The translations under genes and the position numbers were made by a program. Below are positions 8,879-18,860 of a stretch of DNA of 21,188 nt, in pieces (the stretch's first letter is position 1; each line of letters opens with the position of its first letter). Below the pieces are notes generated by a model, which searched no databases, was not told the DNA's origin, and worked only from the letters and a program-made list of their open reading frames with translations. The DNA lies in the NCBI GenBank assembly GCA_015680685.1, contig MNCI01004656.1, positions 893,772 to 914,959 of the forward strand. Direction: 5' to 3'. Source of the DNA: Gnetum montanum (Eukaryota > Streptophyta > Gnetopsida > Gnetales > Gnetaceae).

Positions 8879-11334
8879 TTAGATTTGGTATTGGCTGATC
8901 CAAATTGTGATGAAGAGAGGCGCTATAGTTACATGACCTCCTTTGGGATCTTTCTTAATGGCATTGCTGCTGAAAGTCAGTTGAGGTATTGCGGGCTCCA
9001 TGGGTACAGAGGGGAGTATGACCAAGTGGATCACTTCTTTATTTGTTAGCATGTTTTCATCAACTAGAATTACTATTAGCATGTGGACTAGAGCCTCACG
9101 GTGAGGGGCAGACATCATGACCAGGTCGTATAGGCTTAATGTGATGTTTTTTTTCCTTAGGGCTTGCTCGACCTGGGTGAGGCCATCCAAGAAGTCTTGG
9201 CCACCCATCTGTTTGACATGTTCTTCCTTGATTTGCCCTAGAAGACGAATCTCTCAAGGGGAGACAACCTTAGACCTAGGTTCAGATTTTTGGCAGCAAG
9301 ATGCCACAGGCTGTGTAATTGCATCGACCTTCATGTTTGATGACAAATGTGTAGACTTAAAGGGCGAAGGCATAGTTTTGGGGATACTTTTGATGGTATC
9401 CCCCTTCAATGCCTCGCACATCAAGTAGGCTTCTCGCGTTGTGGCACGAGAAGGTTGTTTAATGTTGTTGCATGGGATGGGGGCTGTTGAAGACGTTAGC
9501 TCCCTGATTATGAATGGGGCTAGAGGCATTAGTTGATGGGGTCATGTGGCCCTACCAACAGGAGGTGCATAGGTACATGCCCATGGTGGGACTTTCAGGA
9601 TGAAGGGCAACTGCGAGCTTGGACCAGCCATTGGTGGCATTGGTGCACTACGCTGAGGCACAAAAATCACAAATGACTGAAAGGATGGCATCGGATCATT
9701 GTCAATACCGATGGCATTAATTATGTAATTGGCATTATCGGCATTCAGGCAGTTTGTGTAGACATACATGGATTGGTGTTCAAGATGTACTGGGCTACTT
9801 TCATCTAGCACCAACTATCCCAGGTTAATTAATCTTTGAATGTCATCCTGCAACGATAGACAATACTCCGTGGTGTGACCACATAGTTGATGGTAATCGC
9901 AAAACCTATCTAGTCTAAAATCCCTAGGAACTGGAGGCTCATTGGGTAAGGCTAAAGAGGGATTTCTAAGGAGTTCACAATAGCGTCGATGCCTCATGTT
10001 TGCTTCTTCTGACATCTACTTGTTTTGGATGTATGCTGCTACCAACAGTTGCTTTAGGAGTTCTAAATGTTTGAGAGGTAGAAGGGTGTATTTTGAACGA
10101 TCTTTACGTTCAAAGTTAGGTTTACTATATGCAGATGTCTCAGGCAAAGCAAGCTATGATGCTTGGCCCGATTTGGGCACAGGGTCGGCCATAGGTATGG
10201 ATAGTTTCTTGTTATTCTTGTTTCCGCTATTGTTATGTTTGGGTTTAGCCTCAGTTGCCATAGTAGCCACCATGGTTGTTGGGGCCTTACCCTTGTCCTT
10301 TTTTGCAAAACTGTACTTGTAAGTGACATAAGCTGGGTCTTTGCTTGCCTTGGCCATGTGTTGTATGCTTTTTGTTTGGGCGAAAGCTTGGCTAAGTGAG
10401 CATGGAGTGAGGTAATATAGTTTTGACTTGATGAAGTCATTCACCACACCCTTAAAAATAGCTAACAAGTGAGCCTCTGCGATAGGTTCACAGATTTCAT
10501 TGAGGGTTGCGCTCCAACGTTGAATGAATTTTTGGACTAGTTATAGCATGTCTTGCTTTATGCTCATCAGTTGATCCAGCATGGTTTCTAGCTTCAAGTT
10601 ATATTTGAAGCGTGTCACGAACTGGGTCAAAAGCTCTTCCAAAGTCAAAATGAATGAACATGGTAATGCGTGATACCAATCTAGGGCTTTTCTAGCTAGG
10701 GACATGGTGAAGACGCAGATGATCGTATGCTGCCATTGTTGCAACAACAAAGACTCTGACCGGAAAGTGACAAGATGTGTATTGGGATCTCCTTCTCCAT
10801 CGTACTTTGTGAAGTGCGAGAGGGACATCCTGGGTGGTAATATCAAAGCAGGCATTACAAGGTTGATGGGTCCAAAAGAACAAGGTTGGCTGGGCCTCCC
10901 TCGTCAGATTGGCCATCGAGCTCTTCTTGCCTATCTTGAAAGGTGTCATCCTGGTTGGACACTATGTCTTGTTTCTCCCTAAGCCTTTTCAAATGGATTA
11001 GTCAATCTAGTAGCCCTTGGTAAGCTTGTGTCAAAGGTAGAGGAATGCCTTGGTTAGGAACGAATTCCTCCTTGTTGCAGTAAGCGAACTTGAAGCTACG
11101 TTTTTCTTCAAGTTCATGTAAATCCAAGGGTAGGTTAGCCTACACCTTAGCATAAAGGAAACTGTAATGCTCATGTTTTTGGGCTAGCCCCTCAGGTCCT
11201 CAATTTTGGATTCTAAGAAACCGACGTGCTTCTAGTATTGGATTCAACTGTTGTTCGGTACTAGTGGTGCCTTGGACTGCGGAGGGCATCTCTGTGTTGG
11301 AGGTACCAACGGTAGTGGTAGTGAGAACCATCAT
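8879..11334 (-). pseudogene. Element A gag polyprotein
   Basis: Gag forms the particle that packages the element's RNA. A likely start is the ATG at 11334-11332 (MMVLTTTTVGTSN). The capsid-like Retrotrans_gag core is at 10541-10855 (YDGEGDPNTHLVTF, ALDWYHALP, LTQFVTRFKYN). A Lys-rich stretch follows (FAKKDKGKAPTT). The zinc knuckle at 9860-9901 has the form C-x2-H-x4-H-x4-C (CDYHQLCGHTTEYC), a variant in which His replaces the second Cys. From 10855 to 8378 everything lies in one frame, broken only by about eight stops. One frameshift is inferred near 10865, between the N-terminus and the core. Confidence 0.85.
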
Positions 11335-11400
11335 TAGGCAAGTGAGTATGTGAAAAAATGCTAGAAAATGTAGAAGAACTAAAGGATTTAAAAAATGACA

Positions 11401-12140
11401 ATAGGTGGCTTTACGTCTTATAGGATCCTGGAGGGACCGTCGAGGTGACCAACTTGCACCACACAAGGCGCAAACAACGTCAAAGGGTGTCACGTTTTCG
11501 CCTATGCTAGCTAGGGCATAGGATGCATGCAAGACTATTGTAATTAGCAGGGGAAAGTTAAATTGTTGTTGCAAGGCTTATTGTCTCATAGGGTTTTGGA
11601 GGAACCATCGAGGCAACTGATCTACACCGCATGAAGCGTAAACAACCACAAAGGGTGTAGAGTCTATGCTAATGCAAGTCGGGGTGTCGAAGACATATGA
11701 GACTACCGTAAGAGGAGAAAATTAACTAGCAACTAGGTAAGTTTTGTGTCTCATGGGATTCTAGAGGGACCGTCGAGGCGACTAGTCCGTACCACATGGA
11801 ATGGGGTATAGAAGGTAGGCAAGACAACTGTAGGATGGGCAAGCTACCTAGCAATCCTGTAGGCTTTATGTCTCACAAGGTTCCAGAGGGACCGTCTAGG
11901 TGACCGGTCTACACCACACCAGATAGGGTGCAGCACACATGCAAGAAGACCATAGAATGAGCTATTTAACCAATGGTCGGAGGCCTTGTGTTCTATAGGG
12001 ATCCAAGGGAACTGTCGGGGTGACCAATCTACACCGCAGAAAGTGCAAACAACCACAAGAGGGTGTCGCATCTAGGCTCATGTGTATCATGGTGTAGAAG
12101 GCTCACAAAACTACCACGACACATGGAAAAGGCACCAAAA
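11401..12140 (-). repeat. Five tandem repeats in the untranslated leader of element A
   Basis: A block with the core GAGGGACCGTCGAGGTGACC recurs at about 11431, 11598, 11764, 11886 and 12006, so the spacing is about 167, 166, 122 and 120 bases. Each unit begins with a TCTCATAGGG-like segment and continues with a CTACACCACA-like segment. The third and fourth units lack about 45 bases present in the others, including the AAACAACCACAAAGGGTGT part. The array fills the space between the primer-binding site and the gag start. Confidence 0.88.
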
Positions 12141-12141
12141 G

Positions 12142-12159
12142 GCCCTCCTTCTAGCACCA
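12142..12159 (-). promoter_or_regulatory. Primer-binding site of element A (tRNA-Asn type)
   Basis: On the minus strand TGGTGCTAGAAGGAGGGC starts six bases after the inner LTR end. It would pair with the 3' end of a tRNA to prime minus-strand DNA synthesis. From memory, plant tRNA-Asn ends in CTCCTTCTAGCGCCA, so the match would be perfect apart from one C-to-T change in the CG. The same site occurs in element B at 17237. Confidence 0.7.
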
Positions 12160-12165
12160 GAAAAT

Positions 12166-12996
12166 TGTAATGACTGAAAACATCAGCGGCTGAAAGAACA
12201 CCAGGGTCAGTGGATGCAACAGTTCCAACCCCGTGCCCGCGGGAGGGCGGTGCTGTGTGTGTGCAAACACGAGGTGCCCTGAATGGTTCGGTCGATCAGA
12301 CAGGGACTTACATCGACGTCAATATAACCTTTTGCAATATCAATTGTACGAATAGTAGGATAGTGCTTACGGGTAGATGCAGTAAGAGGAAAAGAAACAA
12401 GAACTGTAAAAGTACAACAATAATGCAAAATAATGAATAAAATAGAGATGCAATGGTACTGCCAAGTGATGCTAAATGTAAATGCGGTAGAAATACGAGG
12501 TGATGCTTGAAAGTAAATAAGACAGAAAATAATGTAAAAAAGATAAACTATAAATGATAGGTAAAATGGGATACGGTTAGAAACATGCACTGCTTCAGGG
12601 CTACAAGTCCGTCCGATCAAGGCAGATACAATCTACTGCACAGCTAGATACAGTGCAGAAATTTTGAGGGTAACCAAAGCATGCCGGGGAATAGACAAAG
12701 CTATGCACTTGGGCATGGACTTCACGTGCAAATAATCCAGAGTCCTACCATGGTGGTAGAACGAAGATCGGGATTTTACGCCAGCCGGGAGAGGTTCTTT
12801 TATAGACTGCTGGATTTTTCTTTTATTTTTAGTCAAATCACATGTACCTTTCTCTTTTCTTTTTTGTTTAGCCAAGAAAAAAAAATTTGGACCTTTGGTA
12901 TGCTGTTTGTCAGGATATTTATAGGGTTGAAGGTAAGTAAAAGGGACCATTTGAGGGCTACGTGCTACAAACTTGTGTTACCTTTCTAGCATTACA
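12166..12996 (-). repeat. 5' LTR of element A (right limit uncertain)
   Basis: The LTR ends next to the primer-binding site with ...CATTACA on the minus strand (12172-12166). The plus strand shows CATTACA at 12990-12996, giving TGTAATG...CATTACA ends and a length of 831 bases. However, this would leave only about 70 bases upstream of the TATA box, which is short. The LTR may instead extend through the repeat-rich non-coding stretch to about 13.85 kb, where element B's coding sequence starts. The partner LTR is outside the window, so the length cannot be checked here. Confidence 0.45.
12916..12923 (-). promoter_or_regulatory. TATA box of element A's LTR
   Basis: The minus strand reads CCCTATAAATATCC, an LTR-type TATA box in the orientation of element A. 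The transcript would start near 12890 and run through the rest of the LTR, the primer-binding site and the leader repeats to gag. Confidence 0.6.
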
Positions 12997-13880
12997 CAAG
13001 TTGCCTATGATCATTGGGCTTATAGGACCATTGCTATGTGAGCCTGCCATGTAATAACTGCAATCCTACTATGTTGCAACTGCACCGTCAGCTCCTAGAG
13101 ACGTGTGCTAATGGTCCGATTGGGTGGAGTGCATTGATGTTGCACAACCACCTTCATGCTGCGCTGTGCTTTATGACATGACTTGCTTGGCATGGCATGG
13201 CATCTTTCCGCACGTCTTTCCATATGTCATGTACTTGTCACATGATGCTACACTACGTAGCGTAGCGCAGCTTAGCGACTATTGTTGATCGTGACAGTTT
13301 TGCTGATTTGCAACCCATTCTCCTACGATCTAAGTTTTGCAAACTTTGCTGATTTTGCCTTTCAAACTACCTTTTGTCCCTTTCCGTAGGATTGCTACAC
13401 CTTGTTGCACCATGTAGCTCAGCGTAGCGTAGTAGCAGACATGGTCCATCGCTTCCTTACGAAAAGAGAGATCACTGTAGAACTTGAAGTTGGGCGAGGG
13501 GAGAGGACAATGAAGTTGTTGCTATGCTATGCTATGTGACATTGCTTAGCGTAGCGTTGTGTTTCATTATGAAGCTTGCTACGCTACATATCGTAGCATA
13601 GTGTAGCAAGCTTTGTGAATTTAGAAGACTTGTTGAACTATTTTTTGTGCACCCAGGATACTGCTACCGATTCTGCACATCGTTTCTGAGTAGGCTGCTA
13701 GCTGTTCAGGCTACTTTGATGGGTGGGTAGGTTAGTATGGAATCCATCCATGCCTAAAGTAGAAAATTTTCTGAATGGCCGTCTCGGACTCAGAACATTC
13801 TTCTCCTGATGAACTGCCATGGTGTTGTGTGCATTGCAAGAACCTAATGAGGCCAGGGTGACCCTTCATTTTTTTGGATG
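12997..13880. other. Non-coding stretch rich in GTAGCGTAG/CTACGCTAC motifs (probable LTR U3 of element A)
   Basis: No coding sequence is visible. Short motifs of the type GTAGCGTAGC, CTATGCTATG and CTACGCTACA recur on both strands at about 13245-13275, 13420-13435, 13520-13560 and 13570-13615, and several can pair with each other. The stretch separates the LTR end of element A from the protease of element B. It most likely belongs to the U3 part of element A's LTR, but the exact junction near 13.64-13.9 kb was not found. Confidence 0.4.
13572..13613. repeat. Inverted repeat (hairpin)
   Basis: AAGCTTGCTACGCTA at 13572-13586 pairs with TAGTGTAGCAAGCTT at 13599-13613, 14 of 15 positions, around a 12-base loop. 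It uses the same GTAGC-type motif that recurs through the surrounding 400 bases. Confidence 0.8.
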
Positions 13881-13899
13881 TTTCAGATAGATGCTTACT

Positions 13900-14440
13900 T
13901 TATGGTCCAAAGTTTTTGCACACAATTGCCCTTGCTATCACTATATGTGATGTGTGAAACACTCTTCTTCTCAATCTTTTCAAATGCATTTTCTTTAGAG
14001 ATTTCTAGGGAATGATCTTTGATGCTCATTCTTCCATTGACGGTGCTCAGCTATTCCCTTTTCATTATGATTGAGAAGTTTCCTTTGCAGTTCTCCACTT
14101 TGATTACAAGGAAGTTAGCAGGATAGGACCACACATAGACAATGATCACAATGTCTTCTACTAGTTCCAATGGAATAGTGATGGATTAGTCTACCAATTC
14201 TAATGTGATGTTTCTCTTCTTAAGGGAAGGTAGGTTCTAGGAAATGTACATCTTATGAGAAATCAAATTAACACTAGAACCTAAATTAAGAAGAGCCTTG
14301 CATGGTTCGTTCCTAGCAATTTGCAAATAAATTAGAGAACTTCTAGGATTAGCTAATTTCTTAGGAAGGTTTCCTACATAGAGCCAATTAGACATAGTGT
14401 GAGTAAGAATTATAGCATGAATCCTTGGTAGAGTTTGATT
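13900..14440 (-). pseudogene. Element B aspartic protease
   Basis: The minus strand shows the retroelement protease block CKALLNLGSSVNLISHKMY near 14300-14245. Later come NITLELVD, a stop, ITIPLELVEDIVIIV and YPANFLVI, the usual order for Ty3/gypsy proteases. The catalytic Asp of the D-x-G motif is Asn here (codon at 14285-14287), a change that needs one G-to-A transition. The domain lies in a different frame from gag. Downstream, towards 13900, the coding likeness fades. Confidence 0.7.
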
Positions 14441-15400
14441 TAAAGGAGGCTTGAATCAATTGGATGTGAAGGAAGAGGTAAAACCAAGATTTTCAACCAC
14501 TAGTGTAGGTGAAGGCTTAGGTGGACTATGGGGTTAAAAGAAAGGTCTTTTCTTTCATTATGAATTTGACCCCTTTTATTGATGATTAGGTTGCAAATTA
14601 ACAACCCTCATAGCATTGTGTTATTATAGTTCAGTGGGAAATTCACCCTACATAGGAGGAGCAAGTGGTAGTTGTGCAATTGAAGTAAGAGTGTATGTAG
14701 GCATAGGAGGAGGATAAGGATAGGAGGTAGCATCCCTTCTTTCATGTGAAGAAGAAGTTCAATAATAATCAGAAGGGTGGTAATAAGGATAAATATTAAA
14801 AATGTGACTAGAAGAGTCACATGGAGATATGGGTTACTAAAAATGATAACCATATGGATTAGACTGCTGGTAAGGGTATTGTTTCCTTGGCAAGGTAAAT
14901 GCACATAATTGTGGTTGCTACCATTGTTGGTACTATTCGTACAGCTACAATGAAGCTCCACTTGGATAATACAATTTTTGTTGGTAGAACTACTTGAGAT
15001 TACCTTGAGAATAAGACAACATTTTTGATGTTTTCCTTTGTGTAAGTTGTGGATGTAAGGCATACATCCCAGACTCCTGAAGATGTGACACAATTAGGCA
15101 ACATCCCTTAGGATGTTCATATTAAGAGACATCACATCCATGATCATCACCTAATTTTTTATTTAAAACCTATTTTATTACAAGAGTTTTATCCTTTCCT
15201 TTTTAATAGGCACATTTAGCTTCCTTGTGCCTCTTGTGCTCAGGGTCACTACCTTGTTCTCTAGATTCTTCAGTGATTTTAAGGACAGCTTGAAATCTAC
15301 TATCCCTAGATTTCCTTAACTAATCAACCTTAGTCATAAGTTTAGATTTGAATTGTTGAAGTGGCAAGGCTTTCTTATGCATTCTCCTCATCAAATATAA
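14441..15400 (-). pseudogene. Element B gag-protease spacer (Pro/Tyr/Gln/Ser-rich)
   Basis: Between gag core and protease the minus strand has a low-complexity Pro/Tyr/Gln/Ser-rich segment (for example PRKQYPYQQSNPYGYHF and SSHERRDATSYPYPPP), with a Cys/His-containing stretch near 15110-15080 (YEHPKGCCLIVSHLQESGMY) where a zinc knuckle might be expected. No intact C-x2-C-x4-H-x4-C was found. Several stops interrupt the stretch. Confidence 0.5.
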
Positions 15401-16910
15401 ATTCATCCTCACTGTTGAAAAATTGAACCTCCCTCTTACAGATGGAAGGATCACGATTATACTCCTCTACACTTTCTCTTTTTCTTAGTTTTCCCTTCTC
15501 TTTGGTAACCTACTCTATTAACCTTTGTACCTGACTGGTAGTTGGTTCTAACAATCACGCTTGGGCATAGACACCAAGGGTTTTTCTCATTTCATTATGA
15601 AGCCCATCTACATTGTGGAGAGGTTGAGCCAACTAAGAATAATCATGAACAAGGCATTTTTGCATCAAGGCATAGTATTGGCCAATGGTGGCATCCAAGA
15701 GTTCATGTGTTCCTTGTTTCCATCATTGAATTTTCTTCCTTAAGTTGAACACCCTAGAGTATGTTTGATACTTATCATTGAACATCTCAAGCATGGTACT
15801 TCATCATATGATAGATTCTATTTCTAAGGACCGTTACCAACTTTGTGCTTCCTTAATGAGTGTCTTGGGGAATAACTTCAATTTTTTCCAATCATTTTCT
15901 ATGTTCGACAAGGCACATGCATCTTGAAAATTTTGAATATGATTCTACAAATCAGAGTTATATCCTTCTTTAAATCAAGGAATATTGTTCATGTGTAATC
16001 ATTTGATCTGACTATCCTTCACATGTCTTGTTGGAATTCTAACTACCTCTTTGATGTTAAGGATACTTTAGGTAGCAAATAGAGGCTCATTGAGGCATTA
16101 ATCATGGTGCCTATGATGCCGTCTACTACCCCTTCATTCATGGTGATGTGCCTCTCTTGAACATCTACATCCTAAATCTTGCCTGTCTCAATGGTCCCCT
16201 TAATTATTATTGTCTCATCAATCATTATACTCATTTCGATCACCTCCATCATAGTCTTGCCTTTAGTAGTTACAATCAGGGCTAGAAGAAGAAGATGATG
16301 AAAAATGGAAAGAGGAAGGAGAATCAGAATTTTCAAGATGCCTACTACCACCTCTTCAAAGATTACAACCACGATCATGATCATGCCTTTTGTTGGCATC
16401 CCTATCTTGACTTGCCCCTCTAGATTCATATTTTTCATTAGATCCCTTATTACCAAAATTAGGATTGTGAATTGTGGATTGTAGATTCTGGTTTTAACCT
16501 CCATTAGAAAAGTCAAAGGGAGGAGCATCATTTTATGGAAAATCTCTAGAGAAGGATTCTCCACTAGCTTGTTGGTACAACAAAAATGGAGGATCATTAA
16601 GCCCTTTTCCCTTTGAAAACTCATAGCATTGTTCCAACTGCCAATCTTGCAAGCATTATGCTTCAATGGGATGATAAGCCTTAGTGTCAACATCTTCCAC
16701 ATTATACTCTTCATGGTAGTCTTGAAGACCACATTGTGCAAGCATTTGATAGATCATTGCAGGAGCAGCATGATTAGGTGGCAACACAATGTTGCCCTCC
16801 ATTTCACATCACTGTAGCTATTCATCCTAGTGTAAGATGAAGGTGAAGTTTCGCACATACTCCCTAGGATGGATATATATAATTTATTACTATTGAGGCT
16901 TATCAGCCAT
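15401..16910 (-). pseudogene. Element B gag
   Basis: The start is probably ATG at 16910-16908 (MADKPQ, then stops). An N-terminal block reads NIVLPPNHAAPAMIYQML. A Ser/Asp/Arg-rich middle follows (SDSPSSFHFSSSSSS near 16310). Then comes the capsid-like core from about 15992: NHIQNFQDACALSNIEND, LKLFPKTLIKEAQSW and MLEMFNDKYQTYSRV. An acidic FFNSEDEFIFDEEN segment lies near 15420. The start codon, the N-terminal block and the core are all in one frame over about 1.5 kb, with many stops but no frameshift needed. Confidence 0.75.
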
Positions 16911-17236
16911 GGTCAAAGAAGCGCTCTTGTGAGAAAAAGATATTTTTAGTTAGCAAAATAAAAATCATAGTGTGCTATGAGATATAATGGGTGACCTTCT
17001 TGATCTTCTAGTTTTCACTCCACTACTTGTTCCCAATTCAAAATCTTTCTTTTCTTCTTCTTCTGATGAAGAATCAGTTTTAGAATCAACAATATCTTTT
17101 GAAACTTTTAAACTTTCCAAACTATCAATCTTCTTGGTCATGAACTAAAAATAGTATTTCTTAAGCTTTTATAGTAACAAAGAATTGTTGCTGTACTAAA
17201 ATTATAAGGCTAATGAACCTAGAGGCTGAATTTTTA

Positions 17237-17254
17237 GCCCTCCTTCTAGTGCCA
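17237..17254 (-). promoter_or_regulatory. Primer-binding site of element B (tRNA-Asn type)
   Basis: On the minus strand TGGCACTAGAAGGAGGGC lies next to the inner LTR end and about 330 bases before gag. It equals the element A site except in the CG position, where this copy has CA and A has TG. Both derive from TGGCGC by one transition, and TGGCGC is the sequence expected for tRNA-Asn. Confidence 0.7.
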
Positions 17255-17264
17255 AAAGAACTAT

Positions 17265-18860
17265 TGGCGACCATTCGGGACACGACCGCCAACGAGTGTC
17301 CTCAAATAGGATTTAGGTACCTTCTAGTCTTTGGCAACACCAAGGCCCAGATACCTCAAAATAAACTCAGTAGTTAATGTGAGTATGTGTGTGTGTTGTT
17401 GTGGCGTGCGGTTATGTGAAATGTAATGATTTCATTGTGTGTAAACTACAAATGACTTACTTTAAAGAGATTCAGCCAACTTTGCCAAGTACTGTGAGTT
17501 GTTGAGAGTTTCATATTTTGTTCAACTACCTAGTCTATACAGTCCTTATAATACCTACTTGTAACAAATAAAATTTTGTTAAAACATTTCAGCACAACTC
17601 TACAAATCTACTCCTAATTTTCCCTAGAGAAAGAGATAGTTCCACAAGAAAACTAGAAATAGAGCAAGATTCGATGGAAATAGACAGAAAAGAAAAGAAA
17701 GAAGATTTGTGTAGACCTCAAATATTTCAACAAGGTAAAATGACACGAGTAAACACTTCAAAATAAAGCTATCCCAAATTCAATATCTACGAATTTTTCA
17801 AACTTCCAAGGCTCAAACAAGCAATTTCTTCAAGACAATCCTACTATGCTACCAAAAATTGCTGCGTAAACTACCATGTACGAGACTCCATTTTGGCTAG
17901 ATAATAGATGTCAACGATTGCATTCAATAGAACCTTCGAAAGACTTAACAATTTCTGATTGAAATACCATAGAAATTCACTTTAAGGATAAAAAGAAGCT
18001 ATTCTGGTCCCATCAAAATACCAAAGATTTTCTGAACCCTCTCGACTACTGAATTGTTCAACGGCGTGACTACAAACAGAGGCTCTCTTACAACAATCCC
18101 AATAGCAGTTCCCACACGTTGCACAATAACGAAATTTACTACTAAAATGCTCTTAAGGCTTTTAAACACAAGCGCTTCTATGGCAAAATTTTAATAAAAA
18201 TTTCTATCGGGCAACAAGAACAATAAGAGCAATCTAAAAATCCCAAAATTACTTGCCAAGGATGATACTATCTAAACCACTAGCTAAACAATTTAAACAA
18301 AACAAAAATAAAACATAACTCACAGGACTATGACAAAGAGGCTGAAATCTTTCCTTTAGCAAGCCATCTTACAAGCAATCGTCTTTACAAATCTTCTTTA
18401 CAAATGCTCTTCTCAAGACCCCAAAGTGTGTCTTCAAGTGAGAGCCTAAGTGCTAGCTAATAGCTTTTCAAAGTATGATCTCCAAAAATGTGATGTATGA
18501 GACCTTCCCCCAAAAAGTCCCTCCAAAAAGTCCCTTCTTTTTCCTTAACCCCTGAAGCCTTTTTATAGGGTTCCAAGGTAGGTAGGGAAGTTACATATTC
18601 AAAAATATCTTACCTAACTTCTCTCCCAAGTAACTTGCCCAACAAGTTAGGGAGTATTAACTTAGGAAGTTAGGAAGTTAGAAGATAAATATTGCTTTTG
18701 AAAAATAAATCCAATAATTTCCTATAATTGTTTACAATTATAGGTTTACTTGCCTTTCATTTTTTACTTGTTTTAAAATTTTGAAGAATGCTTATTGAAG
18801 TTCTTAGTGATTTTATAAACAAGGTGATAACATAATATGTACCTTGGCATAAATGTTGTT
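17265..18860 (-). repeat. 5' LTR of element B (outer end uncertain)
   Basis: Non-coding, AT-rich sequence adjoining the primer-binding site. A TG at 17265 (TGGCGACC) can be its inner end. It contains a TATA box at 18560-18567, so the transcribed LTR part would be about 1.27 kb. Near 18610-18690 there are direct and inverted GGAAGTTAG/CTAACTTCC repeats, which would be in U3. The outer end is placed near 18860 only because the base composition changes there. Confidence 0.5.
18560..18567 (-). promoter_or_regulatory. TATA box of element B's LTR
   Basis: The minus strand reads CCCTATAAAAAGGC, a typical LTR TATA box in the same orientation as gag. Transcription would start around 18535. Confidence 0.6.

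Larger units (their letters stand above)
1..12996 (-). mobile_element. Element A: decayed Ty3/gypsy (Tat-type) LTR retrotransposon, split by an inserted gene block
   Basis: Read on the minus strand, the order is LTR, primer-binding site, repeat-bearing leader, gag, protease, then about 5.5 kb of foreign or accessory sequence, then reverse transcriptase, RNase H, second RNase H and the start of integrase, which leaves the window at base 1. A second RNase H between RT/RNase H and integrase is known from the Tat group of plant Ty3/gypsy elements. All coding parts carry many stop codons, so the copy is dead. The 3' LTR lies beyond the left edge. The right limit is uncertain: 12996 is where an inverted match to the inner LTR end occurs, but the LTR may run to about 13.85 kb. 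That the gag-protease and pol halves are one element is inferred from colinearity and equal decay. Confidence 0.75.
13881..18860 (-). mobile_element. Element B: second decayed Ty3/gypsy-type LTR retrotransposon, pol missing
   Basis: Read on the minus strand: long LTR with TATA box, primer-binding site, about 330 bases of leader, gag, and protease. The sequence then passes into non-coding DNA next to the LTR of element A without any RT. Because both elements have the same orientation, the simplest reading is that element A inserted just after element B's protease. The rest of B would then lie beyond the left edge. A deletion that fused the two elements is an alternative. The gag and protease blocks fit Ty3/gypsy. 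The lineage is not resolved. Confidence 0.65.

Noticed and set aside
12207-12620. Open frames on both strands in the LTR of element A
   Set aside because: They lie between the primer site and the TATA box, show no motifs, and overlap each other on opposite strands.
14608-15093. Minus-strand open frame of 161 codons, Leu/Ile-rich, membrane-like
   Set aside because: It is the wrong frame of element B's Pro/Tyr/Gln-rich spacer. Low-complexity coding in one frame yields a hydrophobic shadow in another.
16172-16741. Minus-strand open frame of 189 codons, Met/Ile-rich
   Set aside because: It is a shadow of element B's gag. The true frame is shifted and joins the start codon at 16910 with the capsid-like core at 15992.
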